Source: Pseudomonadota bacterium (GTDB taxonomy: Bacteria; Pseudomonadota; Gammaproteobacteria; Burkholderiales; Gallionellaceae). From it: a stretch of 64,000 nt of DNA. Shown here piece by piece: positions 9,949-19,309 of this stretch (within the stretch, counting starts at the first letter, position 1; every line of letters begins with the position of its first letter). The stretch lies in contig JAJZUP010000001.1 in the NCBI GenBank assembly GCA_021848465.1, positions 868,001 through 932,000 of the forward strand, written 5' to 3'. The notes below the pieces were generated by a model, which was not told the DNA's origin, did not search any database, and worked only from the letters and a program-made list of their open reading frames with translations. Both the position numbers and the translations under genes were made by a program.

Positions 9949-12303
9949 ATGCAATTTTCTGAATCGTGGTTGCGTACCCTGACTAACCCGGCGCTGTCGA
10001 GCGCGGAGTTGTCCCACTTGTTGACCATGGCGGGACTGGAGGTCGAAGAAATGGTGGCGGTTGCCCCGACCTTCGACAAGGTTGTCGTGGCACAGGTATT
10101 GAGCAAGGAAAAGCATCCCGACGCCGACCGCCTGAACCTGCTCAGCGTGGATGTCGGCCAGGGCGAACCGCTGGCCATCGTATGCGGCGCGGGCAATGTC
10201 ACGGTGGGCATGAAGGCGCCGTGTGCGTTGGTCGGCGCCAGGTTGCCGGGCATTGAAATCAAACAGGCCAAGGTGCGCGGCGTGGCCTCGTTCGGCATGA
10301 TGTGCTCCGCCAAGGAACTCGGCCTCGCGGAGGAAAGCAGCGGTTTGCTGGAGCTGGCGGCCGATGCGGTTGTTGGACAAAGCATTCGCGACCACCTCGA
10401 ACTGGATGATCAGTTGATTACGCTGAAACTGACGCCGAATCGTAGCGACTGCCTGTCGCTGTACGGCATTGCGCGTGAAGTGTCGGCACTTACCGGCGCA
10501 CCGCTGCAAGCCAGGCCGCAGCCGACTTTCAAGGTGGGCGGCCATCATGTGCGCAAAGTGAAAGTGTCCGCAGCGCAGGCTTGTCCGCGCTATACCGGTC
10601 GCGTGATTTCCGGCGTGAACGCCAAGGCGGCGACGCCGGAATGGATGGTGCGTCGCCTGGAGCGCTGCGGCCTGCGCAGCATCAGCGCGCTGGTGGATGT
10701 GACCAATTACGTGTTGCTGGAGCTGGGGCAGCCGCTGCACGCGTTTGACCAGTGCAAACTGCAGGGCGGTATCGAGGTGCGTTTTGCGCAGCCCGGCGAG
10801 CAAATCAAGTTGCTGAACGAGCAGCAGGTCGAGTTGCAGGACGACATGCTGGTAATCGCCGACGGCATGGGGCCGGTGGCGCTGGCCGGCATCATGGGCG
10901 GCGCGGAGAGCGCCGTGGATGAGAACACGCAGGATATTTTCCTCGAGAGCGCGTTCTTTACTCCCGGCGTCATTATCGGCAAAGCGCGTCGCCTTGGCTT
11001 CGGCTCGGACTCTTCCTATCGCTTCGAGCGTGGTGTGGATTTTGCCGCGACCGAGGTCGCACTGGATCGCGCCACGCAACTGATCCTGGAGATTTGCGGC
11101 GGGCAGGCCGGCCCGGTAACCGAAGTGAGCGGTGCGTTGCCGGCACGCAGCGCGGTGACGCTGCGCCCCGAACGTGCACAGCGCGTGCTGGGTGTCGCAC
11201 TGGAAGCGGATGCCATTGCGCATATCCTGTCGCGCCTGGGCATGAGTTACCAGCGCAATGGCGCGCAGTTCGCTGTGACGCCGCCGAGCTACCGTTTTGA
11301 CATTGCGATCGAGGAAGACCTGATCGAAGAGATTGCGCGGGTGCATGGTTACGAAAATATCCAGCCGGCTCCCATCAAGGCGCGCATGAGCATGCTGCCT
11401 TTGGATGAAGCGCGGCGTCCGTTGGCGCGGCTGCGCCAGGCGATGGTGCTGCGCGATTACCAGGAAGCGGTGACTTACTCATTTGTGGAATCGGCGTGGG
11501 AACGCGATCTGTGCGGCAATACTGACCCGGTCGCATTGCAGAACCCGATTGCCAGCCAGATGAGCGTAATGCGCAGCAGCTTGCTGGGCGGACTGCTGGA
11601 GGCAGTGCGTACTAACCTGGCGCGCAAACAGGTGCGTGTGCGCCTGTTCGAAATCGGCGGATGTTTTGCCGCGCAGCAAGGGGCCTATACACAGCAGCAA
11701 CGTCTGGCCAGTGTCGCATATGGTGCTGCGACTCCGGAGCAGTGGGGGCTGGCAGCGCGCAATGTGGATTTCTACGATGTGAAGGGCGATGTCGAGGCCC
11801 TGTTTGCACCGCGCCGCCTGAAATTCGAGGCCGCCGTGCATCCCGCTTCGCATCCCGGGCGCTCGGCGCGCATCCTGCTGGACGGCAATCCGATCGGCTG
11901 GGTCGGCGAGCTGCATCCGCAGTGGCAGCAGCAATATGGCTTGCCGCAGTCGCTGGTATGGTTCGAGGTAAATCAGGATGCCCTGCTGGAAGCCGGCGTG
12001 CCGACGGCCAGCGAAGTGTCGAAATTCCCGCCCGTGCGCCGCGATCTCGCGGTTGTCGTGGCGGAAAACGTGGCAGCGGACAGTCTGGCGGCAGCATTGC
12101 AGACTGGTAACGTGCCATATGTGGTGGATGTCGGACTGTTTGATGTGTATCGCGGCAAAGGCGTGGAGCAGGGAAATAAAAGCCTTGCATTCCGTGTGTT
12201 ATTGCAAGATACTCAGAAGACTTTGACCGAGAATGAGATTGATAACAGCATCGCGCGCATGGTGGAAATTTTGCATCAGCACGGCGCCCAGATGCGAGTC
12301 TGA
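9949..12303 (+). CDS. pheT: Phenylalanyl-tRNA synthetase beta subunit
   Basis: MQFSESWLRTLTNPALSSAELSHLLTMAGLEVEE; tRNA-binding and B5 domains; ORF follows pheS directly. Confidence 0.97.
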   Translation: MQFSESWLRTLTNPALSSAELSHLLTMAGLEVEEMVAVAPTFDKVVVAQVLSKEKHPDADRLNLLSVDVGQGEPLAIVCGAGNVTVGMKAPCALVGARLPGIEIKQAKVRGVASFGMMCSAKELGLAEESSGLLELAADAVVGQSIRDHLELDDQLITLKLTPNRSDCLSLYGIAREVSALTGAPLQARPQPTFKVGGHHVRKVKVSAAQACPRYTGRVISGVNAKAATPEWMVRRLERCGLRSISALVDVTNYVLLELGQPLHAFDQCKLQGGIEVRFAQPGEQIKLLNEQQVELQDDMLVIADGMGPVALAGIMGGAESAVDENTQDIFLESAFFTPGVIIGKARRLGFGSDSSYRFERGVDFAATEVALDRATQLILEICGGQAGPVTEVSGALPARSAVTLRPERAQRVLGVALEADAIAHILSRLGMSYQRNGAQFAVTPPSYRFDIAIEEDLIEEIARVHGYENIQPAPIKARMSMLPLDEARRPLARLRQAMVLRDYQEAVTYSFVESAWERDLCGNTDPVALQNPIASQMSVMRSSLLGGLLEAVRTNLARKQVRVRLFEIGGCFAAQQGAYTQQQRLASVAYGAATPEQWGLAARNVDFYDVKGDVEALFAPRRLKFEAAVHPASHPGRSARILLDGNPIGWVGELHPQWQQQYGLPQSLVWFEVNQDALLEAGVPTASEVSKFPPVRRDLAVVVAENVAADSLAAALQTGNVPYVVDVGLFDVYRGKGVEQGNKSLAFRVLLQDTQKTLTENEIDNSIARMVEILHQHGAQMRV

Positions 12304-12315
12304 GGAGGGTAGGGT

Positions 12316-12624
12316 ATGACAACATTAACCAAGGCCGAGTTGGCCGATTTGCTGTTTGAGAAAGTCGGGCTGAACAAGCGTGAAGCCAAGGATATGGTAG
12401 AGGCATTTTTCGAGGAAATCCGCGGGCAATTGGAGCAAGGGGAAAGCGTGAAGCTGTCCGGCTTCGGCAATTTCCAGCTGCGCGACAAGCCGCAGCGTCC
12501 CGGGCGCAACCCGAAGACCGGCGAGGAAATCCCGATTACTGCACGTCGCGTGGTGACCTTCCATCCCAGCCAGAAACTCAAAAGCATGGTAGAGAAGAGC
12601 TATCATGGAGCACCACGTACCTAA
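12316..12624 (+). CDS. ihfA: Integration host factor alpha subunit
   Basis: [89 protein letters not shown]. Confidence 0.97.
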   Translation: MTTLTKAELADLLFEKVGLNKREAKDMVEAFFEEIRGQLEQGESVKLSGFGNFQLRDKPQRPGRNPKTGEEIPITARRVVTFHPSQKLKSMVEKSYHGAPRT

Positions 12625-12994
12625 TTCCGAATTGCCGCCAATCCCGGCCAAGCGCTACTTCACGATTGGTGAGGTCAGCGAATTGTGCGGGGTGAAGGCG
12701 CACGTGCTGCGCTACTGGGAGCAGGAGTTCACCCAGCTCAAGCCAGTCAAGCGCGGCGGCAACCGGCGCTATTACCAGCATCACGAAGTCCTGCTGATCC
12801 GGCGTATCCGTCAATTGCTGTATGAGGATGGCTTCACCATCAGCGGCGCTCGCAGCCGTCTGGATCAGCTCGCATCCAAACAGGCCGAACCAGTCGCGGC
12901 CGAAACCAGGCCTGCTCCTGTCTCGTCCCCAGCTTACGATATGCGCGAATTGCGGCGCGAGTTGCAGGGCGTGCTGGCCCTGCTGCAAGCCTGA
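12605..12994 (+). CDS. MerR family transcriptional regulator
   Basis: [51 protein letters not shown]; 20-nt overlap with ihfA. Confidence 0.93.
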   Translation: MEHHVPNSELPPIPAKRYFTIGEVSELCGVKAHVLRYWEQEFTQLKPVKRGGNRRYYQHHEVLLIRRIRQLLYEDGFTISGARSRLDQLASKQAEPVAAETRPAPVSSPAYDMRELRRELQGVLALLQA

Positions 12995-13044
12995 GTGTGC
13001 TGCAATACCAGCGCGAAATTGCTTCAAGGAATATTCGGCTCTGT

Positions 13045-13050
13045 TATAAT
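13045..13050 (+). promoter_or_regulatory. -10 box (TATAAT) of tRNA-Pro
   Basis: Perfect TATAAT followed by GC-rich discriminator gcgcgcc, 9 nt upstream of the mature tRNA 5' end. Confidence 0.55.
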
Positions 13051-13059
13051 GCGCGCCTT

Positions 13060-13136
<77 letters not shown>

Positions 13137-13187
13137 GTCTTCTAAAACAACTTGGGGGTCAGGTTTTTCGTCCCGCGTTGTCAATCA

Positions 13188-14144
13188 ATGTTTGATTTTC
13201 TCGTGAAGTTCCGGCAGCACATGCTGCGCCTGACGGCCGTCGGGCTGCTGGTGTTGCTGTCCGCCTGCCAGAGCGTTCCGCCGCCGCCTCCCGTCGAGGT
13301 TCCTTCGGTCGTTCCACCTGTTGTGGTCGCACCACAGCCGCAACACCGGGTTGCCCTTGTGCTGGGCGGCGGCGCCGCCAAGGGATTTGCACATGTCGGC
13401 GTTATCAAGAAGCTTGAAGAAGCCGGTATCCATCCGGATCTGATCGTGGGGACCAGTGCCGGGGCCGTGGTGGGAGCCTTATACGCCTATGGCTACAGCG
13501 GCGTCGAACTGGAGCGGATGTCGCGGCAGATCGAGGAAAGCCAGTTGACCGACTGGTCGTTGCCCAACCGCGGCGTCATCAAGGGACAGGCCTTGCAGGG
13601 TTTCATCGATCGGGCGGTGCAGCATCAGCCGCTGGAAAAGCTCAAGCGTCCGCTCGCGGTGGTCGCAACCGACCTGCACAGCGGGGAGATAGTGGTGTTC
13701 CGCAGCGGCGACACCGGCATGGCGGTGCGCGCGTCCAGCACGATTCCGGGCGTGTTCCAGCCGGTCACGATAGACCGGCGCGAGTATGTCGATGGCGGGC
13801 TGGTGAGCCCGGTGCCGGTCAAGGTCGCGCGTGCGCTGGGTGCCGACTTCGTGATTGCGGTGGATATTTCCAAGGCACCGGAAAGCGGCAAGACCGACTC
13901 CTATCTGGAGGTCATGATGCAAAGCTTCATCATCATGGGCAAAACCATACGCAGCTATGAGTTGCCGCTTGCGGATGTGGTGATTCGCCCGGACATGCAG
14001 GGCATCGGCGGACTGAACTTCAAGCGGCGTGAAGAGGCGATCCGCGAGGGCGAGCGCGCCGCGGCGGCGGCGCTGCCGGATTTGCAACTGCGTCTTGGGC
14101 GGGTGAGCAGCATCAGCGATCCGGGCGTGAACCCTATTCGCTGA
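13188..14144 (+). CDS. Patatin-like phospholipase family lipoprotein
   Basis: Lipobox LLSAC; RVALVLGGGAAKGFAHVGVIKKLEEAGIHPDLIVGTSAGAVVGALYAYG (GxSxG) and DGGLVSPVP dyad. Confidence 0.93.
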   Translation: MFDFLVKFRQHMLRLTAVGLLVLLSACQSVPPPPPVEVPSVVPPVVVAPQPQHRVALVLGGGAAKGFAHVGVIKKLEEAGIHPDLIVGTSAGAVVGALYAYGYSGVELERMSRQIEESQLTDWSLPNRGVIKGQALQGFIDRAVQHQPLEKLKRPLAVVATDLHSGEIVVFRSGDTGMAVRASSTIPGVFQPVTIDRREYVDGGLVSPVPVKVARALGADFVIAVDISKAPESGKTDSYLEVMMQSFIIMGKTIRSYELPLADVVIRPDMQGIGGLNFKRREEAIREGERAAAAALPDLQLRLGRVSSISDPGVNPIR

Positions 14145-14874
14145 TGCCGTAGCTGCGCAGTTCGCTGCGGCAGCGTGCATAGTCGGGCAGCACGCTGCCC
14201 ACCACGCTCCAGAATGCCGCGGAGTGGTTCATTTCGATCAGGTGCGCGAGCTCGTGCACCACGACATAGTCGATCAGGTGCAGCGGCATTTTTACCAGTT
14301 GCCAGTTCAGGCGCACCACGCCGCGCGACGTGCAGCTTCCCCATTGGGTGCGGGCGTTGGCCAGCAATACCTGGCGCGGGGCCACTTGCAGCAGCGGCGC
14401 GTAGTGGGCCACGCATTCGGAAAATACCTGCATGGCTTCCTGGCGGTACCAGTGCGTCACCATTTTTTCGATATGCATTTCGTTGGCGTGATCGCGCACA
14501 TACAGGTGCAACTGTTCGCGGCGCAATTGCGCGGGCGAGTCGAACAGGCTGGGTATGATGCGCAGCGTGAATTTCTCCCCGCGAAAATCGATTTGCTCGC
14601 CATCGCGCCACTGCACCGGCGGGGATTTGCGCGACTGCCACGAGCCCAGCTTTTCCACCACCCAGTCGGCCTTTTCATTCAGCACGCTGTGCAGCCACTT
14701 TTCCGAGGCGCGCAGCGGCATGCTGACGGTGAGGCCGCGGTCGTCGATGCGCAGGCCGATGCTGCGCCGTTTATTGCTGCGTTTCAGGGTGTAGGTGATG
14801 GGGCGGCCGGCCAGCTCGATGCTGCGTTGTTCGGCCACCGGCGGAATGACTTTCTGGCGCAAGCGCTCCAGCAT
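14134..14874 (-). CDS. M48/YgjP-like (DUF45) zinc metallopeptidase family protein
   Basis: VVHELAHLIEMNHSAAFWSVV zinc-binding HExxH context; NARTQWGSCTSRGVVRLNWQL. Confidence 0.9.
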   Translation of the reverse strand: MLERLRQKVIPPVAEQRSIELAGRPITYTLKRSNKRRSIGLRIDDRGLTVSMPLRASEKWLHSVLNEKADWVVEKLGSWQSRKSPPVQWRDGEQIDFRGEKFTLRIIPSLFDSPAQLRREQLHLYVRDHANEMHIEKMVTHWYRQEAMQVFSECVAHYAPLLQVAPRQVLLANARTQWGSCTSRGVVRLNWQLVKMPLHLIDYVVVHELAHLIEMNHSAAFWSVVGSVLPDYARCRSELRSYGISE

Positions 14875-15602
14875 TACTTGAGGCGCTCCATTTCACCCTC
14901 GATCCAGTCCTCGACCAGGCGGTTGATCTCTTCGCCCTTTAATCCGGCGGGGTCGATCGGCTTGCCAATACTCATCGTGATGGTGCCCGGACGCTTGATG
15001 AAGGCGTTGCGCGCCCAGAGGCGGCCGGCATCATGGGCCACCGGCACGATCAATGCGCCGCTGGAGCGGGCGAGCAGGGCGCCGCCGATCTTGTATTTGC
15101 CGCGCACGCCATAAGGCATGCGTGTGCCTTCCGGGAAAACGACTACGCAGAAACCGTCTTCGAGGCGCTGCTTGCCTTGTGCCAGCAACTGCTTCATGGC
15201 TTCGCTGCCTTTGCTGCGGTTGATCGCAATCGGGCTGGTGAGCGCCAAGCCCCAGCCGAAGAAAGGCAGCCACAATAATTCGCGCTTGAGCACCCAGACT
15301 TGTGGCGGGAATACGGTCTGCAATGCAAAGGTTTCCCAGGCCGATTGATGCTTGGACATGATGATGCAGGGCTCGGCCGGGATGTTTTCCTTGCCGCGCA
15401 CCTCCATGCGAATGTCGCAGACCACGCGCAGCAGCCACATCATGCTGTAAGCCAGCCCCGAGATGATGCGGTAACGGGTGTGCGGGCTGAGCGGGAAAGT
15501 GAGCAGGGAAAATGTCGCGTAGATCGGTATCCAGACTAACTGGATGATCATGAAAAGCAGGGAGCGAATGAATGTCATATCAGGCAAGCAAATGATCAAC
15601 AA
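14874..15602 (-). CDS. 1-acylglycerol-3-phosphate O-acyltransferase (PlsC-like)
   Basis: MSKHQSAWETF (HX4D-like motif) and VVFPEGTRMPYG. Confidence 0.9.
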   Translation of the reverse strand: MLIICLPDMTFIRSLLFMIIQLVWIPIYATFSLLTFPLSPHTRYRIISGLAYSMMWLLRVVCDIRMEVRGKENIPAEPCIIMSKHQSAWETFALQTVFPPQVWVLKRELLWLPFFGWGLALTSPIAINRSKGSEAMKQLLAQGKQRLEDGFCVVVFPEGTRMPYGVRGKYKIGGALLARSSGALIVPVAHDAGRLWARNAFIKRPGTITMSIGKPIDPAGLKGEEINRLVEDWIEGEMERLK

Positions 15603-16113
15603 CAGCGGCCAGGTCGGGGAATACCAAAGTTCCCTCGGGCAGCCCGCCCTTGGCCTGGGTTTTCGTGCCTTTGCCGGTCAACACCAGGAATGGCCGCGCA
15701 CCGAGGCGGGCTGTGGCCTCCAGGTCGCGCAGGGAGTCGCCGACCGCCGGTACGCCTGCCAGCGAAATGTTATAACGCGCGGCGATTTCTTCCATCATCC
15801 CGCTCTTCGGTTTGCGGCAATTACATTCGTCATCCGCGGTATGCGGGCAGAAAAAGATCGCATCGATGCGTCCGCCGGAGAGGGCGCAGGCCTTGTGCAT
15901 CTTGTCGTGAATCGCATTCAGCGTGGCCATGTCGAACAGGCCGCGGCCGATGCCGGACTGGTTGGTGGCGACCACTACGCGGTAATCCGCCTGGCACAAG
16001 CGGGCGATGGCCGCCAGGCTGCCGGGCACCGGGCGCCACTCATCCGGGCTTTTGATGAACTGGTCGGAATCGAAATTGATGACGCCGTCGCGGTCTAGGA
16101 TGATGAGTTTCAT
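15580..16113 (-). CDS. gmhB: D-glycero-beta-D-manno-heptose 1,7-bisphosphate 7-phosphatase
   Basis: MKLIILDRDGVINFDSDQFIKSPDEWRPVPGSLAAIARL; CxCRKPKSGM motif. Confidence 0.93.
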   Translation of the reverse strand: MKLIILDRDGVINFDSDQFIKSPDEWRPVPGSLAAIARLCQADYRVVVATNQSGIGRGLFDMATLNAIHDKMHKACALSGGRIDAIFFCPHTADDECNCRKPKSGMMEEIAARYNISLAGVPAVGDSLRDLEATARLGARPFLVLTGKGTKTQAKGGLPEGTLVFPDLAAVVDHLLA

Positions 16114-16114
16114 G

Positions 16115-18262
16115 TCAGGCCGCCAGTTTGGAAATGTCGGCGACCTGGTTCATCAGCGCACCCAGTTGCTGCAACAGCGCAGCACGGTTGGTGCGCACCG
16201 CACGGTCTTCGGCCATGACCATGACCTGGTCGAAAAAGTCGTCGATGAACGGCTTGAGGGTCACCAGCGCCTTCAGGTTCTGGCCGTACTCGCCGCGGTC
16301 GAAATAGCCCTGCGCGAACGGAGCAATGTCCTGCAATGCCTGGTACAGGCTGCGCTCGGCCTCGTCGCTCATCAGACGGGTGTCCACTTTGGCGGTGGCC
16401 AGCGCGGCGCCGAGCTCCTCATGGTTCTTGCGCATGATGTTCTGCACGCGCTTGTTGGCGGCGGCCAGGTCCTTGGCAACGGCGAGGGCGGCGAAGGTGC
16501 GCACGCCCATCAGGCGCGGCACCGCTTCGTGCAGGCGTCCGCCCAGGGTGTACAGCACCGCTTCGATATGCGCGGCTTCGAAGCCGCGATCGCGCAGGTA
16601 GCCGCGCAGGCGGTCCAGCATGAAGCCCTCGATGTCTTTGGCAACCGTCGCGCTGAGCATGCCTTGCGGGAAGTTTTCGGCGGCGAGTTTCAGCAGCAGC
16701 GGCAGTGGCAGGTCGAGCGGCGTCTCGACCAGGATGCGCAGCACGCCCAGCGCATGGCGGCGCAGGCCGAACGGGTCCTTGTCTCCGGTCGGAATCTGGC
16801 CAATGCCGTAGATGCCCAGCAGGGTTTCGAGCTTGTCGGCCAGCGCTACGGCGCAGGCGAGTCGGCCCTGCGGCAAGGTGTCGCCGGCGAAACGCGGGTG
16901 GTAATGGGCCTCGATGGCCTCCGCCACTTCGGTTTTTTCGCCATCATGCAGCGCATAGTAGCGGCCCATCACGCCTTGCAGTTCCGGGAACTCGCCCACC
17001 ATGTCGGTGAGCAGGTCGGCCTTGCACAGGCGCGCAGCCAGTTCGGCTTCGGCCTTGTCGGCGCCGAGCAGGTGCGCAATGCTGCCCGCCAGCGTGGTGA
17101 TGCGCTCGACGCGCTGCAACTGCGTGCCGAGCTTGTTGTGGTACACGACGCTGCCGAGTTTTTCGACGCGCGCTTCCAGTTTCTGCTTGCGATCCTGATT
17201 GAAAAAGAAACGCGCATCGGACAGGCGCGGGCGCACCACGCGCTGGTTGCCGTTGATGATGTGCTCCGGGTTGGCGATCGGCATGTTGGAAACGATCAGG
17301 AACTTGTTCAGCAGGCGTCCCTCGCTGTTGAGCAGCGGGAAATACTTCTGGTTCTGCTGCATGGTCAGGATCAGGCATTCCTGCGGCACCTCAAGGAACT
17401 CCGCCTCGAATTCGCCGACATAGACTTCCGGCCACTCGACCAGTGCAGTGACTTCGTCGAGCAGGCTGCTCAACAGGCTGCGCTCTTGATTGGACAGGCC
17501 CAGCAATTTTTGCAGGTCGATATTCGCATGTCCTACCCAGGTGGCTTTTAGGCGCTCGGCCTGTTCATCCAGCTTGAGTGCGATCATGTCGCGGCGCTTG
17601 CTCAGGCTGGGCACGACGCGGCCGTCGCGTTCCAGCGCTGCTTCATAACTGTCGGCATCGCTGATCGTCAGGGTGTCCTGGGTGAGGAAACGGTGCCCGC
17701 GTGTGACATTGCCGCTGGTCAGCCCCAGCACTTCCACGACCACCACGCGGCTGCCGTGCAATACGGTCAGCGCGTGTGCCGGGCGCACAAACTGGTGTTC
17801 GCTGTCGCCCCAGCGCATCAGTTTCGGGATGGGCAGCTTCTTCAGCGCCAGGGCAATGATTTCCCCGAGGCAGTCATCCAGCGACAGGCCTTTTTGCATG
17901 ATGCGGGCAGCAAAGTATTCGGCCTTGCCGTCGCTGACCTTTTGCAGGTCGCCGAAGGAAACATTGGCTGAACGCATGAAGCCTTCCAGCGCCTTGGTCG
18001 GCTTGCCCTCGGCATCCAGCCCGGCGTTGACGGCCGGCCCTTTGCGCTCGATGGTGCGGTCGGCCTGCATGTCGGCGACATTGCTGATGGTCAGCGCCAG
18101 GCGGCGCGGGGTGGCATAACGCGTGCAGATGCTGCTGTCATCCGCAAAGAGCTGTGTCTTCAATGCGCCGAATACTTCGTCGGCAAGGGTCTGGGCCAGC
18201 CGGTCCAGCGCCTTGGGCGGCAGTTCTTCGGTCAGGAGTTCGATCAATAGCGTCTGTTTCAT
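16115..18262 (-). CDS. glyS: Glycyl-tRNA synthetase beta subunit
   Basis: MKQTLLIELLTEELPPKALDRL; ORF track over-extends upstream; start ATG complement at 18260-18262. Confidence 0.97.
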   Translation of the reverse strand: MKQTLLIELLTEELPPKALDRLAQTLADEVFGALKTQLFADDSSICTRYATPRRLALTISNVADMQADRTIERKGPAVNAGLDAEGKPTKALEGFMRSANVSFGDLQKVSDGKAEYFAARIMQKGLSLDDCLGEIIALALKKLPIPKLMRWGDSEHQFVRPAHALTVLHGSRVVVVEVLGLTSGNVTRGHRFLTQDTLTISDADSYEAALERDGRVVPSLSKRRDMIALKLDEQAERLKATWVGHANIDLQKLLGLSNQERSLLSSLLDEVTALVEWPEVYVGEFEAEFLEVPQECLILTMQQNQKYFPLLNSEGRLLNKFLIVSNMPIANPEHIINGNQRVVRPRLSDARFFFNQDRKQKLEARVEKLGSVVYHNKLGTQLQRVERITTLAGSIAHLLGADKAEAELAARLCKADLLTDMVGEFPELQGVMGRYYALHDGEKTEVAEAIEAHYHPRFAGDTLPQGRLACAVALADKLETLLGIYGIGQIPTGDKDPFGLRRHALGVLRILVETPLDLPLPLLLKLAAENFPQGMLSATVAKDIEGFMLDRLRGYLRDRGFEAAHIEAVLYTLGGRLHEAVPRLMGVRTFAALAVAKDLAAANKRVQNIMRKNHEELGAALATAKVDTRLMSDEAERSLYQALQDIAPFAQGYFDRGEYGQNLKALVTLKPFIDDFFDQVMVMAEDRAVRTNRAALLQQLGALMNQVADISKLAA

Positions 18263-18264
18263 TC

Positions 18265-19224
18265 CTATTCCCCCCGGCCTTTCAGCATCGGGAAGCCGAG
18301 CTTTTCTCTTGAGTCGTAATAAGCCTGCGCAACGGCGCGTGCCAGCGTGCGCACGCGGCCGATGTAGCCGGCACGTTCGGTCACCGAGATCGCGCCGCGT
18401 GCATCCAGCAGGTTGAAGCTGTGCGAGCACTTCATCACCATCTCGAAAGCGGGCAATACCAGTGCGGCCTCGATCAGGCGCTTGGCCTCGCCTTCGTACT
18501 CGTTGAAGTGGCGGAACAGCATGTCGACGTTGGAGTGTTCGAAATTGTATTTCGACTGCTCCACTTCGTTCTGGTGGTAGACGTCGCCATAGGTGACGAT
18601 ATTGCTGCCGTTCCTGGCCCAGACCAGGTCGTAGACGTTTTCCACGCCCTGCAAATACATTGCGAGGCGCTCGAGACCATAGGTGATCTCGCCTAGTACA
18701 GGCTTGCAGACGAGCGATCCGACTTCCTGGAAATAGGTGAACTGCGTGACTTCCATACCGTCCAGCCATACTTCCCAGCCCAGGCCCCAAGCGCCCAGCG
18801 TAGGGGATTCCCAATCGTCCTCGACGAAGCGGATGTCGTGCTCCTGCGTGTTGATGCCCAGCGCGCGCAGGCTGTCGAGATACAGTTCCTGGATGTTTTC
18901 CGGGGACGGTTTCAGCGCTACCTGGAACTGGTAGTAGTGCTGCAAGCGGTTGGGATTTTCGCCGTAGCGGCCGTCCTTCGGTCGGCGCGAAGGCTGCACG
19001 TAGGCGGCGCGCCAGTGCTCCGGTCCGATGGCGCGCAAAAAGGTTGCCGTATGGAAAGTGCCCGCGCCGACTTCGATGTCGTAAGGCTGCAGCAGGGCGC
19101 AGCCCTGCTTATCCCAGAAATTCTGTAGCGTCAGGATGACTTGCTGAAAGCTGAGGCCTTGCCCCTGCTTCGGTGAGGGCTCATATCCGTTGGTGGATGT
19201 GATGCCGGAGTCAAAAGTACTCAT
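18265..19224 (-). CDS. glyQ: Glycyl-tRNA synthetase alpha subunit
   Basis: [70 protein letters not shown]. Confidence 0.97.
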   Translation of the reverse strand: MSTFDSGITSTNGYEPSPKQGQGLSFQQVILTLQNFWDKQGCALLQPYDIEVGAGTFHTATFLRAIGPEHWRAAYVQPSRRPKDGRYGENPNRLQHYYQFQVALKPSPENIQELYLDSLRALGINTQEHDIRFVEDDWESPTLGAWGLGWEVWLDGMEVTQFTYFQEVGSLVCKPVLGEITYGLERLAMYLQGVENVYDLVWARNGSNIVTYGDVYHQNEVEQSKYNFEHSNVDMLFRHFNEYEGEAKRLIEAALVLPAFEMVMKCSHSFNLLDARGAISVTERAGYIGRVRTLARAVAQAYYDSREKLGFPMLKGRGE

Positions 19225-19309
19225 GTAAAAAGTGACGTAATTTGCGAAGCGCGTATTTTACGGGTTTTCCGGGGTGGACGTCACCCCGGATGAGCCTTTG
19301 CTCGCCAGC

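Noticed and set aside
16007-17551. 514-aa plus-strand ORF opposite glyS
   Set aside because: Antisense shadow of a confident glyS gene; no plausible protein features.
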